Assembly: GCF_947495825.1 (NCBI RefSeq)
Contig: NZ_CANMAH010000004.1
Span: 210,950-274,949, forward strand
DNA length: 64,000 bases
Origin: an uncultured Psychrobacter sp.
GTDB taxonomy: Bacteria > Pseudomonadota > Gammaproteobacteria > Pseudomonadales > Moraxellaceae
Direction of reading: 5' to 3'
Shown: piece by piece, positions 15,386-25,814 of the stretch
How the letters are laid out: every line of letters begins with the position of its first letter
Position numbering within the stretch: position 1 is the stretch's first letter
Made by a program: the position numbers and the translations under genes
The notes under the pieces: generated by a model
Databases searched by the model: none
The model's input: only the letters and a program-made list of their open reading frames with translations
What the model was told of the DNA's origin: nothing

Positions 15386-15420
15386 AAAAAAATGCCGCCC
15401 CCATTAGGAGCGGCATTTTT
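15386..15420. terminator. Bidirectional terminator between HAD and frmA genes
   Basis: AAAAATGCCGC pairs with GCGGCATTTTT around a short loop, with A-rich and T-rich flanks. It lies between two convergent genes and can serve both strands. Confidence 0.85.
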
Positions 15421-15471
15421 ATTTTATAACGCTAAATTTACAACCAATAACGTTATTCTAAAAAGCATCTC

Positions 15472-16641
<1,170 letters not shown>

Positions 16642-16694
16642 CTATTTATCTTATAGCGCTGACTAAATAGAGGCAAGCTACTATTGCCACATGG

Positions 16695-16715
16695 TTACAT
16701 TGCCTTGGTCTGTAA
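16695..16715. promoter_or_regulatory. Candidate LysR-type binding site
   Basis: TTACA and TGTAA arms are separated by 11 bases in the region between the divergent frmA and LysR genes. The dyad resembles the interrupted palindromes bound by LysR regulators, but the arms are short and AT-rich, so chance is possible. Confidence 0.35.
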
Positions 16716-16805
16716 AACGTTAATTTATGCTAACTATTATAGTCTTTTCTGAAACGATAACAATGTGCTATATTTGCAAATATCTTTTACACAGTGGTAA
16801 TAATC

Positions 16806-17708
16806 ATGCGTTGGGATGGTATCAGTGAGTTTGTCTATGTAGCAGAGTACGAGAGCTTTACTCGCGCCGCAAAAGAGTTGGGCATGTCAACGGCGCAAGT
16901 CAGTCGGCAAATCAGTGCGTTAGAGAAGCGCTTAAATATCAAACTGCTGTATCGCACGACACGTAAAGTGTCATTAACAGAAGAAGGCCGCATATTTTAT
17001 CAGCATTGCCGCGGTGTGCTCGATGGCTTAGATGCCGCTGAACAAGCGGTGAGCAATCTGCAATCAAAGCCCCAAGGCAGAATTAAACTGACCGCTCCTG
17101 TCACTTATGGTGAGCAGCAACTATTGCCATTGGTTAATGACTTTATGGTGCAATATCGTGATATTGAAGTCACGGCATTTTTGAGTAATCAAAAAATCGA
17201 CTTAGTAGATGGCGGCTATGATTTGGCGATTCGTATTGGCAAATTAAGCGATTCAACCATGATGGCAAAAAAACTCAGCCGTCGTACCAACTTCGTCTGC
17301 GCTGCGCCCGCTTATCTTAAAAAATATGGCACGCCGCGTACGCTGTCTGATTTGCATAAACATAACTGCTTACTTGGCACTCGTGATTATTGGCATTTTA
17401 TCGACAATGATAAACACGCTAATAAGGAAGTGGATAAGCAAGCAGATAAAGAAAAAAACCTGCGAGTGTCTGGCAGCGTGCAATATAACAGCGGTCATAG
17501 CCTAGTCGATGCCGCCCTAAAAGGTTTAGGTATCGTGCAGCTACCTGATTATTATGTGCAGCAACATCTAGCATCAGGTGAGCTGGTCAGCTTACTAGAT
17601 AATTATAGAGAGCCTGAAGAGAGCATTTGGGCCGTCTATCCGCACAACCGTCATTTATCACCTAAGATTAGGTTGCTGGTAGATTACCTCGCGACGCGCT
17701 TGGCATAG
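16806..17708 (+). CDS. LysR-family transcriptional regulator
   Basis: The 300-residue protein has an N-terminal winged helix (FVYVAEYESFTRAAKELGMSTA, then VSRQISALEKRLNIKLLYRTTR) and a periplasmic-binding-protein-like effector domain. An unusual Lys/Asp-rich insert (about 198-218, DNDKHANKEVDKQADKE) interrupts the effector domain. I start at ATGCGTTGG; an upstream GTG adds only four residues. Divergence from frmA suggests that it regulates formaldehyde detoxification, but LysR proteins of this group (CrgA-like) control many targets. The effector is unknown. Confidence 0.85.
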   Translation: MRWDGISEFVYVAEYESFTRAAKELGMSTAQVSRQISALEKRLNIKLLYRTTRKVSLTEEGRIFYQHCRGVLDGLDAAEQAVSNLQSKPQGRIKLTAPVTYGEQQLLPLVNDFMVQYRDIEVTAFLSNQKIDLVDGGYDLAIRIGKLSDSTMMAKKLSRRTNFVCAAPAYLKKYGTPRTLSDLHKHNCLLGTRDYWHFIDNDKHANKEVDKQADKEKNLRVSGSVQYNSGHSLVDAALKGLGIVQLPDYYVQQHLASGELVSLLDNYREPEESIWAVYPHNRHLSPKIRLLVDYLATRLA

Positions 17709-17883
17709 TCCTCTGTTTTTGCCTAGGCATTTGTTTTTACTTAGTCATTCGTTAAGAGGTGTTGCAATACGGTGCTTTACTATGCACAGTTTATTACGCA
17801 CAATGTTATGGTTCACAATGAATATTCGATATTACCAACCATCACTCACTGAATAAACAGCCACAATAAAAAAAGGACTTTTT

Positions 17884-18402
17884 ATGCTTAAAATTATCTC
17901 TGTTGCTGCCGTCGCGTTAGCGCTCTCCTCTTGCGCCAGCGTTGACAACCTCTTAAATACGCCGGATAACATACAGTCGACGCCAGAAACGATGGCTGCT
18001 ATCAATGCTGAAAAGGGTTTGGTAACGATGCAAAGTTCGCATTCGGTACAAGCCACTGCTGATAAGTTGGCATCGATTATCGAAAGTAAAGGCATGAAAG
18101 TATTTGCGCGCGTCGATCATCAAAAAAATGCGCAAGGAGCTGATTTAACCTTAAGACCGACGCAAGTAATTATGTTTGGTAACCCAAAAGCGGGTACGCC
18201 ATTGATGAACTGCGAACAAAGCGTCGCTATTGATTTGCCGCAAAAAATCCTAATCAGTGAAGATGCCGATAAAAAAGTCTGGCTGTCGTATAACCATCCT
18301 GAATACCTAAAAGAGCGTCATAATATAAAAGGCTGTGATACCCAGCTCGCTAATATCGCAAAAGCCCTTGATGGTATTAGTAAGGCTGCTACTGCAAAGT
18401 AG
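17884..18402 (+). CDS. DUF302 lipoprotein
   Basis: The 172-residue protein has a lipoprotein signal with lipobox LSSC (Cys17). The mature part carries a DUF302 domain: SSHSVQATADKLASIIESKGMKVFARVDHQ, then LRPTQVIMFGNPKAGTPLM and ALDLP-like strands. DUF302 proteins are small alpha/beta proteins, often periplasmic, with no firmly assigned activity. AAGGA precedes the ATG. It stands alone between the LysR gene and a terminator. Confidence 0.82.
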   Translation: MLKIISVAAVALALSSCASVDNLLNTPDNIQSTPETMAAINAEKGLVTMQSSHSVQATADKLASIIESKGMKVFARVDHQKNAQGADLTLRPTQVIMFGNPKAGTPLMNCEQSVAIDLPQKILISEDADKKVWLSYNHPEYLKERHNIKGCDTQLANIAKALDGISKAATAK

Positions 18403-18454
18403 CTATTAATAAACATTGATAATAAACATTGAAAACGGTCATATTTATAGTAAT

Positions 18455-18492
18455 AAAAAAGGTGGAGTGCAAAAGCATGATCCACCTTTTTT
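18455..18492. terminator. Terminator between DUF302 and DUF4031 genes
   Basis: AAAAAAGGTGGA pairs with TCCACCTTTTTT around a 14-base loop. The position between convergent genes and the A/T flanks allow termination on both strands. Confidence 0.85.
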
Positions 18493-18514
18493 GTCTCTGG
18501 ACCAGATTCACTTA

Positions 18515-18802
18515 TTAGCAATTCTCAGATCGCGCTACTTGCTCATGCAGCTCTATTTTAAGCTTTTTCGCACACTCAATAATTTTTCTTCTATTAGCCG
18601 GTATGGCGCCATACTTAATCGCTGTCTCTCGCATTTGTACTGTCACATCATAGTGGGGATAGCTGGCATTACGGTGAAATAGGCGCGCATCCACCTCAAT
18701 CAATGCGGCAAATTCATGCAACTCTTGCAAAGTATCTGCCAGCATGTGGCACCATTTATAGCCTTTAAATTCTATCTGCATAAAATCCACATATACCGCC
18801 AT
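18515..18802 (-). CDS. DUF4031 protein
   Basis: The 95-residue protein begins MAVYVDFMQIEFKGYKWCHM, followed by LADTLQELHEFAALI and a HYDV motif, the signature of DUF4031. Family function is unknown; the conserved His, Asp and Cys residues suggest a small catalytic or metal site. I start at the second ATG because AAAGG lies nine bases upstream of it, whereas it is only three bases from the first. It lies downstream of the alcohol dehydrogenase gene on the same strand. Confidence 0.75.
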   Translation of the reverse strand: MAVYVDFMQIEFKGYKWCHMLADTLQELHEFAALIEVDARLFHRNASYPHYDVTVQMRETAIKYGAIPANRRKIIECAKKLKIELHEQVARSENC

Positions 18803-18879
18803 TAACATGTACCTTTAAAATTCAAAAACAATCTGCTTTTAGAGTAATGAAACACCAATTTAACTTTGCGTTTTGCTTA

Positions 18880-19968
18880 TTACCCTACTCTCAAAATCGG
18901 CTTGATGGTAATGCCATTTGCCGAATCTTCAAACGCTTGGTTAATGTTCTCAAAATCGTAAAATTTAACCAGCTTATCAAATGGGAATTGACCCGCCTTG
19001 AAGTAAGCAATCAATTGCGGGATAAATACGCGCGGAATAGAATCACCTTCGATGACACCAATCATGCTCTTGCCTTCAGCCATCAAATCATTATGGACAT
19101 CAATATTCATCTCTGGTGTAATACCGACAATTGCCACTGTACCTAAAGAGCGTAAGGCATTCAAAGACTGCTTGACCACCGCGGGGACGCCTGTGGTCTC
19201 TACCGCATAGTGGTTGCCACCATCCGTTATCTTTTTGACTTCTGTGACGACATCGACGTTTTTACCATTCAAAGTATGGGTCGCGCCAAGTTCTTTTGCC
19301 AGCTCAAGACGACTATCATGCACATCAACGGCGATGATATGCTGACAGCCAACAATCTTGGCTGCCATTACTGCACTGAGACCAACTGCGCCAGCGCCGT
19401 AAATCACGATACTAGAGCCAAACTCTGGCATCAAGCGATTTAACACCGTTCCAGCGCCAGTCTGAATACCACATCCTAACGGTCCAAGTAGCGCTAAATC
19501 GACCTCTGGATCGACTTTTACGGCATTTCTAGACTTAGCAATCGCATAAGTGGCAAATGAGGACTGTCCAAAAAAAGTCGCCAGCGTCTCACCATCTTGT
19601 GCAAGTCTACGTGTGCCATCGTCCATCGCACCACCGAAGTTCAACTCATTAAAAGTGTCGCAAACGGTTGGATGACCCGTTAGGCAATGCCCGCAATTAC
19701 CGCAGTGCGCAAATGATAACACCACGTGATCACCGACTTGCAAATCAGTTACCCCTGCGCCGACAGCATCCACTATTCCAGACCCTTCATGACCCAGTAC
19801 GATAGGAAATGGCGCTATGCCCATATCGCGCGCGACCACATCGGTATGACAGACACCTGTCGCAATGACTTTTACTCGTATCTCATCAATCTTAGGCGTT
19901 GCAAGCTGTACAGGCTCTAATTCAAAAGCTTCGCCTTGGTTGTGAGTGACTGCTGCTTTAATATCCAT
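18880..19968 (-). CDS. Zinc-dependent alcohol dehydrogenase (aryl-alcohol type)
   Basis: The 362-residue medium-chain dehydrogenase has zinc ligands in GVCHTDV and GHEGSG, structural cysteines in CGNCGHCLTGHPTVC and the Rossmann loop GAGAVG. The overall sequence (ELNFGGAMDDGTRRL, FFGQSSFATYA, GPLGCGIQTGAG) resembles benzyl/aryl-alcohol dehydrogenases such as XylB and AreB. It should interconvert aromatic or other bulky alcohols and aldehydes with NAD+. AAGGTG upstream supports the ATG; a GTG lies nine bases earlier. An SDR gene lies 51 bp upstream on the same strand. Confidence 0.88.
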   Translation of the reverse strand: MDIKAAVTHNQGEAFELEPVQLATPKIDEIRVKVIATGVCHTDVVARDMGIAPFPIVLGHEGSGIVDAVGAGVTDLQVGDHVVLSFAHCGNCGHCLTGHPTVCDTFNELNFGGAMDDGTRRLAQDGETLATFFGQSSFATYAIAKSRNAVKVDPEVDLALLGPLGCGIQTGAGTVLNRLMPEFGSSIVIYGAGAVGLSAVMAAKIVGCQHIIAVDVHDSRLELAKELGATHTLNGKNVDVVTEVKKITDGGNHYAVETTGVPAVVKQSLNALRSLGTVAIVGITPEMNIDVHNDLMAEGKSMIGVIEGDSIPRVFIPQLIAYFKAGQFPFDKLVKFYDFENINQAFEDSANGITIKPILRVG

Positions 19969-20019
19969 TATATTCACCTTGTTGACTACTAAAATGAGAG
20001 GCTACATCTAACAAGCTTT

Positions 20020-20757
20020 TTATCTTCCAAGAACCCAGCCGCCATCCATAAACACGTTAGAGCCATGCATGTAGTTAGAATCATCAGAAGCTAAGAATAC
20101 AGCAAGTGCAGCAATCTCCTCCGGCTTGCCCGTACGCTCCGCTGGGATGTCGTCTAATCGCTCATCTTCTATACCTTTAGTCATTGGTGTTTCTATAAAT
20201 CCAGGAGAAATAAGGTTTACCTTAATGCCTTTGCTACCAAAATCAAAAGCCAGCTGCTTGGTAAAACCTAATATAGCATGCTTGGATGTGACATAGGCTG
20301 AGCCTCCAGGACCTGCTACCTGTGTCGCTTGTGAGCCTACATTAATGATAGTGCCTTTCCCTCTTTCCAAGAAGTGTGGAATCACCGCTTTTGCCGCTAG
20401 ATATGGCGCTTTTACATTGATAGCCATCAATTTATCGTACTCGTCTGCTTCTAATTCTACCGCTGTCTTATAAGCATCATGAATACCAGCACCATTGTAT
20501 AAAATATCGATTTGGCCAAACGTTTCTAAAGCCTTATCTATAACAGCTTGTATCTCTGCACCGTCAGTTACGTTCGCTTCCACAAAAATGGCTTGTTGGT
20601 CGTTGTTTTTTATCTCATCAGCGATACGCTTACCATCTGTTTCGTCTCGGCCAGTGACAACCACTTTTGCGCCTTCGGCTGCATAAGCTTTAGCAGTCGC
20701 TTCACCAAGTCCAGATGTGCCGCCAAATACGATGGCTACTCTATCTTTTAATTTCAT
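20020..20757 (-). CDS. SDR-family oxidoreductase (glucose 1-dehydrogenase-like)
   Basis: The 245-residue classical SDR has the cofactor loop GGTSGLG, the NGAG motif near 88 and catalytic Ser with YVTSK near 155-159. The C-terminus ASDDSNYMHGSNVFMDGGW is typical of FabG-like and glucose-dehydrogenase-like SDRs. The substrate is unknown. AAAAGGAAAAACAAA precedes the ATG. It is followed closely by the alcohol dehydrogenase gene, so both may oxidise the same type of alcohol or hydroxy compound. Confidence 0.88.
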   Translation of the reverse strand: MKLKDRVAIVFGGTSGLGEATAKAYAAEGAKVVVTGRDETDGKRIADEIKNNDQQAIFVEANVTDGAEIQAVIDKALETFGQIDILYNGAGIHDAYKTAVELEADEYDKLMAINVKAPYLAAKAVIPHFLERGKGTIINVGSQATQVAGPGGSAYVTSKHAILGFTKQLAFDFGSKGIKVNLISPGFIETPMTKGIEDERLDDIPAERTGKPEEIAALAVFLASDDSNYMHGSNVFMDGGWVLGR

Positions 20758-20905
20758 TTTGTTTTTCCTTTTAAGTTTTTATTAATTTATCAGGCAGTAA
20801 TTTATCAGGTATTGATTTGACAGGCAGTTGCCTTAGCAGTTATAGACTGAGTTATAGTAACAACCCTTTGACCACATCTGGCTGGCTTCTAATGTCTGAT
20901 AGCTC

Positions 20906-21769
20906 TTAGCGCACCAAAATTACTGGCGACACTGTACTAGCAATGATCTCGGTGGTGGTACTACCCAAAAACAGACGCTGCAACTTAGAATGGCCATAAG
21001 CACCAACCACGATGATATCGACATCATTATCTATCTGGAACGTCAATAGTCCATCAACCGCATCAAGCTCGGGCAAAATATGAGCCTCTACTGCAAAACC
21101 CGCTGACGCTAAATGCTCAACAGCATCAGCAAGGCTTTTTTTGGCTGAGTCTTTATCATTACCTACCATGACGATGTGACCTTTTAGCCCTCGCAATAGA
21201 TCGCTCTTTGCTACCATCTGTGTGGCTTTGATAGCCGTTTTACTACCATCAAATGCGACCATATAAGACTTTGGCGCTTCAAATTTTTCTGAGCAAATCA
21301 AGACAGGTACGCTTGATGCTCGTGCAACGGTTTCGATTTGGCTACCGATATTGATGCGGCTATTTTTATGATCTTCACCGCGACGCCCCATAACGATGGC
21401 ACGATTTTCTTCCTTAAAGTGCTCAATCGCAGGTAACAGCTTACCGCGGCGTTGATAGATATGGACGTCTACTTCCTTAAAGCTACTTTGCAAATAGCTT
21501 TTTGCATCTTGTGTCAATGCATTACTATAGCTATTGACGACTTTGGCTCTTTTTTCGTCCAATTCAGTTAATTCTTCCAATAAGAATTCGCGACTATTCA
21601 TTCCTATCGCCCCTGATAAATCGCGTCTGGTCGATGCTGGAACATCACTGACATGGAGTATCCCAACAGGCAATCCCAATCTGCTGGCGTACCATGCCGC
21701 ATAATCACAAACCGACTCAGTAACCGCTGAGCCATCAATACAGGCTAAAACGTGCTGTTCTGTTTTCAT
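20906..21769 (-). CDS. Universal stress protein, tandem UspA domains
   Basis: The 287-residue protein holds two UspA folds, about residues 1-150 and 155-287. The first starts HVLACIDGSAVTESVCDYAAW and the second starts SYMVAFDGSKTAIKATQM. The C-terminal ATP-binding signature GAYGHSKLQRLFLGSTTTEI is well conserved. Tandem USPs support survival under stress by unknown molecular means. AAGGATG precedes the ATG. It lies upstream of the SDR and alcohol dehydrogenase genes with 148 bp between. Confidence 0.9.
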   Translation of the reverse strand: MKTEQHVLACIDGSAVTESVCDYAAWYASRLGLPVGILHVSDVPASTRRDLSGAIGMNSREFLLEELTELDEKRAKVVNSYSNALTQDAKSYLQSSFKEVDVHIYQRRGKLLPAIEHFKEENRAIVMGRRGEDHKNSRINIGSQIETVARASSVPVLICSEKFEAPKSYMVAFDGSKTAIKATQMVAKSDLLRGLKGHIVMVGNDKDSAKKSLADAVEHLASAGFAVEAHILPELDAVDGLLTFQIDNDVDIIVVGAYGHSKLQRLFLGSTTTEIIASTVSPVILVR

Positions 21770-21964
21770 GATTCATCCTTAAATTTTAGTGATGGCCGCA
21801 ACCCTTTTTGTGCAGCTCGACTTGTCGATCTACGCCTTTGATTGTTGATATACAGCAACTTAAAAACTTAAAAATTGAAAACCTCGGCGATGATCATAAT
21901 ATTTAGCATATCACCTCTAATATTAGATAACCGTTTCAAGATGTACTTTTACGATTTGTACAGA

Positions 21965-22678
21965 TTAACGCTGGTTCAGCTTATTTATGCTTGCAATAAG
22001 CGCCACCATTATCATTCCTATAATAATAAGAACGCCTGACATCATGTGCGCAGCGTCATAGTTGAGCGCTTCGACTTGTTCATATATCGCAATCGACACC
22101 ACTTTGGTCTCACCTGAAATACTGCCACCGATCATCAGTACCACACCAAACTCGCCAATGGTATGGGCAAAGCTGATAAGACTACCCAAAATGATACCGA
22201 CCTTGGCTTGTGGTAGTGCCACTCTCATAAAGCGCTTGAGCCGGCTGGGCTCTAATAAGCTTGCCATGTCCATCACGCTTTTGGGAATACGTAAAAACTG
22301 GGCATAGACAGGCTGGATATAAAATGGCAGGGAATAAATGATGGAGCCGACGACCAGCCCTTCAAAGGTAAAAATTAAGGGACTAACCCCAAGCTCATGA
22401 AGATAGTGACCGATGCCTGAGCTGGGACTAAGCAGTAATAATAAATAAAAACCAATGACGGTCGGCGGCAGTACCAGCGGCATGGCAATAATGCCCATCA
22501 GTACCACTTTAACACGTGCCACAAAGTGGCCACGGCTTGGTTTGGCAAGCCAATAAGCCACAGGGGTGGCAAGAAGTAGTAAACATAAGGTAGTGATGAA
22601 AGCGAGCTTAAGGCTGACTAAGAATGGGCTGAGCATGTCTGACATCAGGGAGGGGTCTATCATAATGTCATGGCTCAT
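21965..22678 (-). CDS. modB: Molybdate ABC transporter permease ModB
   Basis: The 237-residue inner-membrane protein has about five transmembrane segments and the EAA-type loop LEPSRLKRFMRVALPQAKVGIILGSLISFAHTIGEFG. The HTIGEFG and VLMIGGSI motifs are characteristic of ModB. It lies 35 bp after modA. The ATPase gene modC normally completes this operon, but none follows; 21770-21964 is non-coding and then the universal stress gene begins. The ATPase must be encoded elsewhere or be shared. Confidence 0.92.
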   Translation of the reverse strand: MSHDIMIDPSLMSDMLSPFLVSLKLAFITTLCLLLLATPVAYWLAKPSRGHFVARVKVVLMGIIAMPLVLPPTVIGFYLLLLLSPSSGIGHYLHELGVSPLIFTFEGLVVGSIIYSLPFYIQPVYAQFLRIPKSVMDMASLLEPSRLKRFMRVALPQAKVGIILGSLISFAHTIGEFGVVLMIGGSISGETKVVSIAIYEQVEALNYDAAHMMSGVLIIIGMIMVALIASINKLNQR

Positions 22679-22713
22679 TATTGTAATAAGGATTTATTCT
22701 ATCCCGCTAATCA

Positions 22714-23541
22714 TTATTGAGCAGTTAAATATCCTGCTTGTAAAAAGTGCTGTTGCCCAGCTGTCGATAGCAGATAGTTGCGAAAGTCTGTCGCCATAGC
22801 AGAGTCACTAATGATGATACCATCTTGTAAAATAGCAGGATATGACGCTGGCTCTAATGTGATAAATTGCTCAGGTTTGGCATTGATAGCGACGAGCTGT
22901 GATTGCGCCACAAAGCCATAATCGACATTTCCCGTATGTGCGTACTGAAAGGCTTGCCCAATATTTTCTGCCTGTATTAAGCGTTTTTGCTGCTCTAAAG
23001 CATCATATATCTTCTGCGATTGCAGATAAGATTTTGCCGACGCGCCATAAGGTGCAAGCTTGGGATTGGCGATAGTGATTTTGCTATTGGTATCGCCCAT
23101 CAATATATCAGCCAGCGCTTTTGGATTCAGGTCATTCAAAGGTTTCATAATGCTATATAGTGCCAGTTGGCCTTGCGCATAAGTAAAAGGCTTATGAAAC
23201 GTTACGCCTTGCTCGCTTGTATCAGCAAGCTTAGCAGGGAATGCTTGATTGGCAGATAAGAATATATCGTAAGGCGCGCCTGCTGTAATCTGCGCGTATA
23301 GTTTGCCAGAAGAGGCATAAGTGACGTCTATATCATGGATAGTTTGTGCAGGCAGATTATTGTCTTTTTTATAGCCCGCTATAATCTCAGGCAGTACGTC
23401 AGACAAATTGGCAGCGGCAGCGATACGTAGCGTTTGTGTTTGGTCAGTAATGTCAGCAGCAGAAGCTGTATTTGTAGTATTCTCTTGCGTGCATGCACTT
23501 AAAGACAGTACCGCACCAACTAAAACCGCTATTTTAACCAT
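22714..23541 (-). CDS. modA: Molybdate-binding lipoprotein ModA
   Basis: The 275-residue periplasmic protein has a lipoprotein signal with Cys17 in LSAC. The mature sequence RIAAAANLSDVLPEI, TYASSGKLYAQI, GAPYDIFLSAN and YAHTGNVDYGFVAQSQ is the ModA binding-protein pattern for molybdate and tungstate. Its start overlaps the moaE stop by eight bases, which couples molybdate uptake to cofactor synthesis in one transcript. Confidence 0.92.
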   Translation of the reverse strand: MVKIAVLVGAVLSLSACTQENTTNTASAADITDQTQTLRIAAAANLSDVLPEIIAGYKKDNNLPAQTIHDIDVTYASSGKLYAQITAGAPYDIFLSANQAFPAKLADTSEQGVTFHKPFTYAQGQLALYSIMKPLNDLNPKALADILMGDTNSKITIANPKLAPYGASAKSYLQSQKIYDALEQQKRLIQAENIGQAFQYAHTGNVDYGFVAQSQLVAINAKPEQFITLEPASYPAILQDGIIISDSAMATDFRNYLLSTAGQQHFLQAGYLTAQ

Positions 23542-24025
23542 TGTTACTTAACCATTTAGAAGAGTCATCTTCATAATACTCTTGCTTCCACACAGGGATA
23601 TCAGCCTTGATGGTGTCAAGTATCCAGCGGCAAGCGTCAAAAGCCGGATAACGATGCGCAGAGACGACCCCTACCCATACAGCCACGTCACCGATTTCCA
23701 GCGCACCAATACGGTGAATAGCAATGGCATGGGTAATCTCAAAACGCTGTTTGGCTTCCTCAATAATGGCGCGACCCTGATTAATTGCCAAATCTTCATA
23801 ACCATAATACGTAAGGCGATCCACGCTGGTAGCATTGTTATGATTGCGCACGCGACCTTCAAAACAGACAAAGGCACCGCAGCTATCATCATCAAGCGTG
23901 CTTTTAAGTCGCTCTTCATCTATGGCAATATCTAATAAGGCAAAACCATCGCGTTCAGCGATTGCGTATACTTCGTCAACGCTGCGTTTGATGGTCATTG
24001 ATTGGCTATGGAGGTTGTCTGTCAT
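23534..24025 (-). CDS. moaE: Molybdopterin synthase large subunit MoaE
   Basis: The 163-residue protein contains GAFVCFEGRVRNHNNATSVDRLTYYGYEDLA, HRIGALEIGDVAVWVGV and the catalytic region DIPVWKQEYYED with its conserved lysine. It binds MoaD and transfers sulfur to cyclic pyranopterin to make molybdopterin. It lies directly after moaD in the operon and overlaps modA. Confidence 0.95.
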   Translation of the reverse strand: MTDNLHSQSMTIKRSVDEVYAIAERDGFALLDIAIDEERLKSTLDDDSCGAFVCFEGRVRNHNNATSVDRLTYYGYEDLAINQGRAIIEEAKQRFEITHAIAIHRIGALEIGDVAVWVGVVSAHRYPAFDACRWILDTIKADIPVWKQEYYEDDSSKWLSNNG

Positions 24026-24076
24026 GGGTTATCTCTACTTATTTTCTTAGCTATATAGCCGCTAATAAACACTTAT

Positions 24077-24385
24077 CTAACCACCAGCGACTGGGGTGAT
24101 AAATACCACGCTATCGCCGTCGTGGATTTGTTCTGTCCATTTAACGAAGTAATCATTGACAGCGACCCGCAGCTCAGCTTGCGGACGACTAAAGCCATGC
24201 TTTTGACGAAGCTGCTCGTATAGCTGGCTCAATGAGGTCGACTGCGCCACGCTAACGGTTTCTTGCTGGCAGCCTGCTTCATCAGCGAGGCTAGCAAAAT
24301 ATAAAACATTGATATCCATAGCGGTATCGACGCTGGTTGCTGACTCGGTTTTTGATTCATCGGTTTTTGTTTTGATAGCGCTCAT
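24077..24385 (-). CDS. moaD: Molybdopterin synthase sulfur carrier subunit MoaD
   Basis: The ubiquitin-like carrier ends in VVFITPVAGG; the terminal Gly-Gly is adenylated and thiocarboxylated. The canonical MoaD part starts at MDINVLYFASLADEAG. Upstream of it lie about 22 extra Thr/Ser/Lys-rich residues that are unusual for this 80-residue family. I start at MSAIKT because GGAGAG precedes it. The ATG of MDIN itself cannot be excluded as the true start. Confidence 0.88.
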   Translation of the reverse strand: MSAIKTKTDESKTESATSVDTAMDINVLYFASLADEAGCQQETVSVAQSTSLSQLYEQLRQKHGFSRPQAELRVAVNDYFVKWTEQIHDGDSVVFITPVAGG

Positions 24386-24452
24386 CACACTCTCCATTCT
24401 CTACAAGCTACTTAGCTTTCTGTCTTACTGTCTTAAAAAAAGTCTTATGACT

Positions 24453-24974
24453 CTAAGCATGACTATAGTCTGATTTGCCGCCTGTCTTTTTTAGCAAGTG
24501 TACATTATCAATAACGATATCGTGCGATAGTGCTTTGGTCATATCATAAATGGTCAAGCAAGCAATACTTACTGCAGTCAAGGCTTCCATCTCAACCCCC
24601 GTTTTATGCGTGACTTTGACAGTACCACTGACAGTTATGCTGTTGCAGGTATCATCATATTTAAAGGTTAAACCAATCTTATCTAATGGCAGCGGATGAC
24701 ACAGCGGAATCAGATCGTGGGTGCGCTTGGCAGCCATAATGCCTGCGATATGAGCAGTTTGGGTGATGCTACCTTTTTTGGTCATGCCATCAGCGGCTTT
24801 AATCTGCTGATAAATCTCACTTGGGAAACGTACTTGTCCTGCTGCGTTAGCCTCTCGCGTGGTGGCAGTTTTGCCACTGACATCAACCATAGTGATATCA
24901 CCGTCACTGTCTAAATGCGATAAAGTGGACTGGCTCGCAGTAGTTTGATTGTCTGCTTGGGCGTTGTTATTCAT
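24453..24974 (-). CDS. moaC: Cyclic pyranopterin monophosphate synthase MoaC
   Basis: The 173-residue protein contains LSHLDSDGDITMVDVSGKTATTREA, KRTHDLIPLCHPLPL and GVEMEALTAVSIACLTIYDM, all MoaC signatures, with the conserved KxDGKxDY-type end KTGGKSDY. With MoaA it converts GTP to cyclic pyranopterin monophosphate. It lies between mobA (18 bp upstream) and moaD in the operon. Confidence 0.95.
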   Translation of the reverse strand: MNNNAQADNQTTASQSTLSHLDSDGDITMVDVSGKTATTREANAAGQVRFPSEIYQQIKAADGMTKKGSITQTAHIAGIMAAKRTHDLIPLCHPLPLDKIGLTFKYDDTCNSITVSGTVKVTHKTGVEMEALTAVSIACLTIYDMTKALSHDIVIDNVHLLKKTGGKSDYSHA

Positions 24975-24992
24975 TGTTATTTTCTCTAATAT

Positions 24993-25790
24993 CTATAGAT
25001 TGCTTAACGAGCCGCAGGCGCGAGCAAACTCTGCTGGCGTATTAAAATTAGTCAAGTGCTGCCAGTTGCTTGCTAAAGGCACCGCTTGCGCCATCGGCTG
25101 AAGAAAGGCCATCACGCGCCGTCCGCCATTATCAATATAGGCCTTTAAATCAGGCTCAATACCTAACTGATAAAGCCCTAACAACGGATACAAATGGCTA
25201 TTATCGGTTAAGCAAATCACCTTTTTATCAGCTTCTTGATTTTTGTTTATTTGAGTCGCTACAGACTGCAACTTTTGCCATAACTCTGTAGCAGGTATCA
25301 GACTATCACAGCTAATCACCAACAGCCATGATGACTGGTTTTCCGTTAAAGCATCTGATGGCTGAGTCTTTATCACAGTTTGCAGAGCCGACTCGATAGC
25401 GACCAATGCACCGCCCGTGTGAATTTGGCTGTTGCTAATCTGACCGTTACTATTTTGGCCAGCACTACTTTGTCTATCAGCATTCTGGTCATTAATCGTA
25501 TCAGCGCCATAATCAGCAATATGCATAACAGGCGCTTGTGAGTCGCTATCCATCAGCTCTGAACCAACATGAAAGCCACGCCCATTATCAGCAATCATAA
25601 TAGGTATGTCTTTGTTATTGCCAGTATGAGCTTGAGCCAAATCCAGCGCATGCCGGACATGATAATCCAGCAGGCACTCCCCTGTTGGTAACATAAGCGC
25701 CGCTTTGGCTGTGCCCATTCGTTTGGAAGCACCGCCCGCTAAAATAACAATACCAGCTAAGCTGTCTAAGGGTTTCAAACCATTTATCAT
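24993..25790 (-). CDS. mobA: Molybdenum cofactor guanylyltransferase MobA
   Basis: The 265-residue nucleotidyltransferase has the GTP-binding start VILAGGASKRMGTAKAALML (15-34) and the SCDSLIP motif. It attaches GMP to molybdopterin to form the bis-MGD cofactor used by DMSO-reductase-family enzymes. An Asn/Gln/Ser-rich insert at about residues 98-127 makes it longer than the usual 190-200 residues. It lies 24 bp after moaB. Confidence 0.88.
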   Translation of the reverse strand: MINGLKPLDSLAGIVILAGGASKRMGTAKAALMLPTGECLLDYHVRHALDLAQAHTGNNKDIPIMIADNGRGFHVGSELMDSDSQAPVMHIADYGADTINDQNADRQSSAGQNSNGQISNSQIHTGGALVAIESALQTVIKTQPSDALTENQSSWLLVISCDSLIPATELWQKLQSVATQINKNQEADKKVICLTDNSHLYPLLGLYQLGIEPDLKAYIDNGGRRVMAFLQPMAQAVPLASNWQHLTNFNTPAEFARACGSLSNL

Positions 25791-25814
25791 AGACGCACTT
25801 TACTTATCATCACC

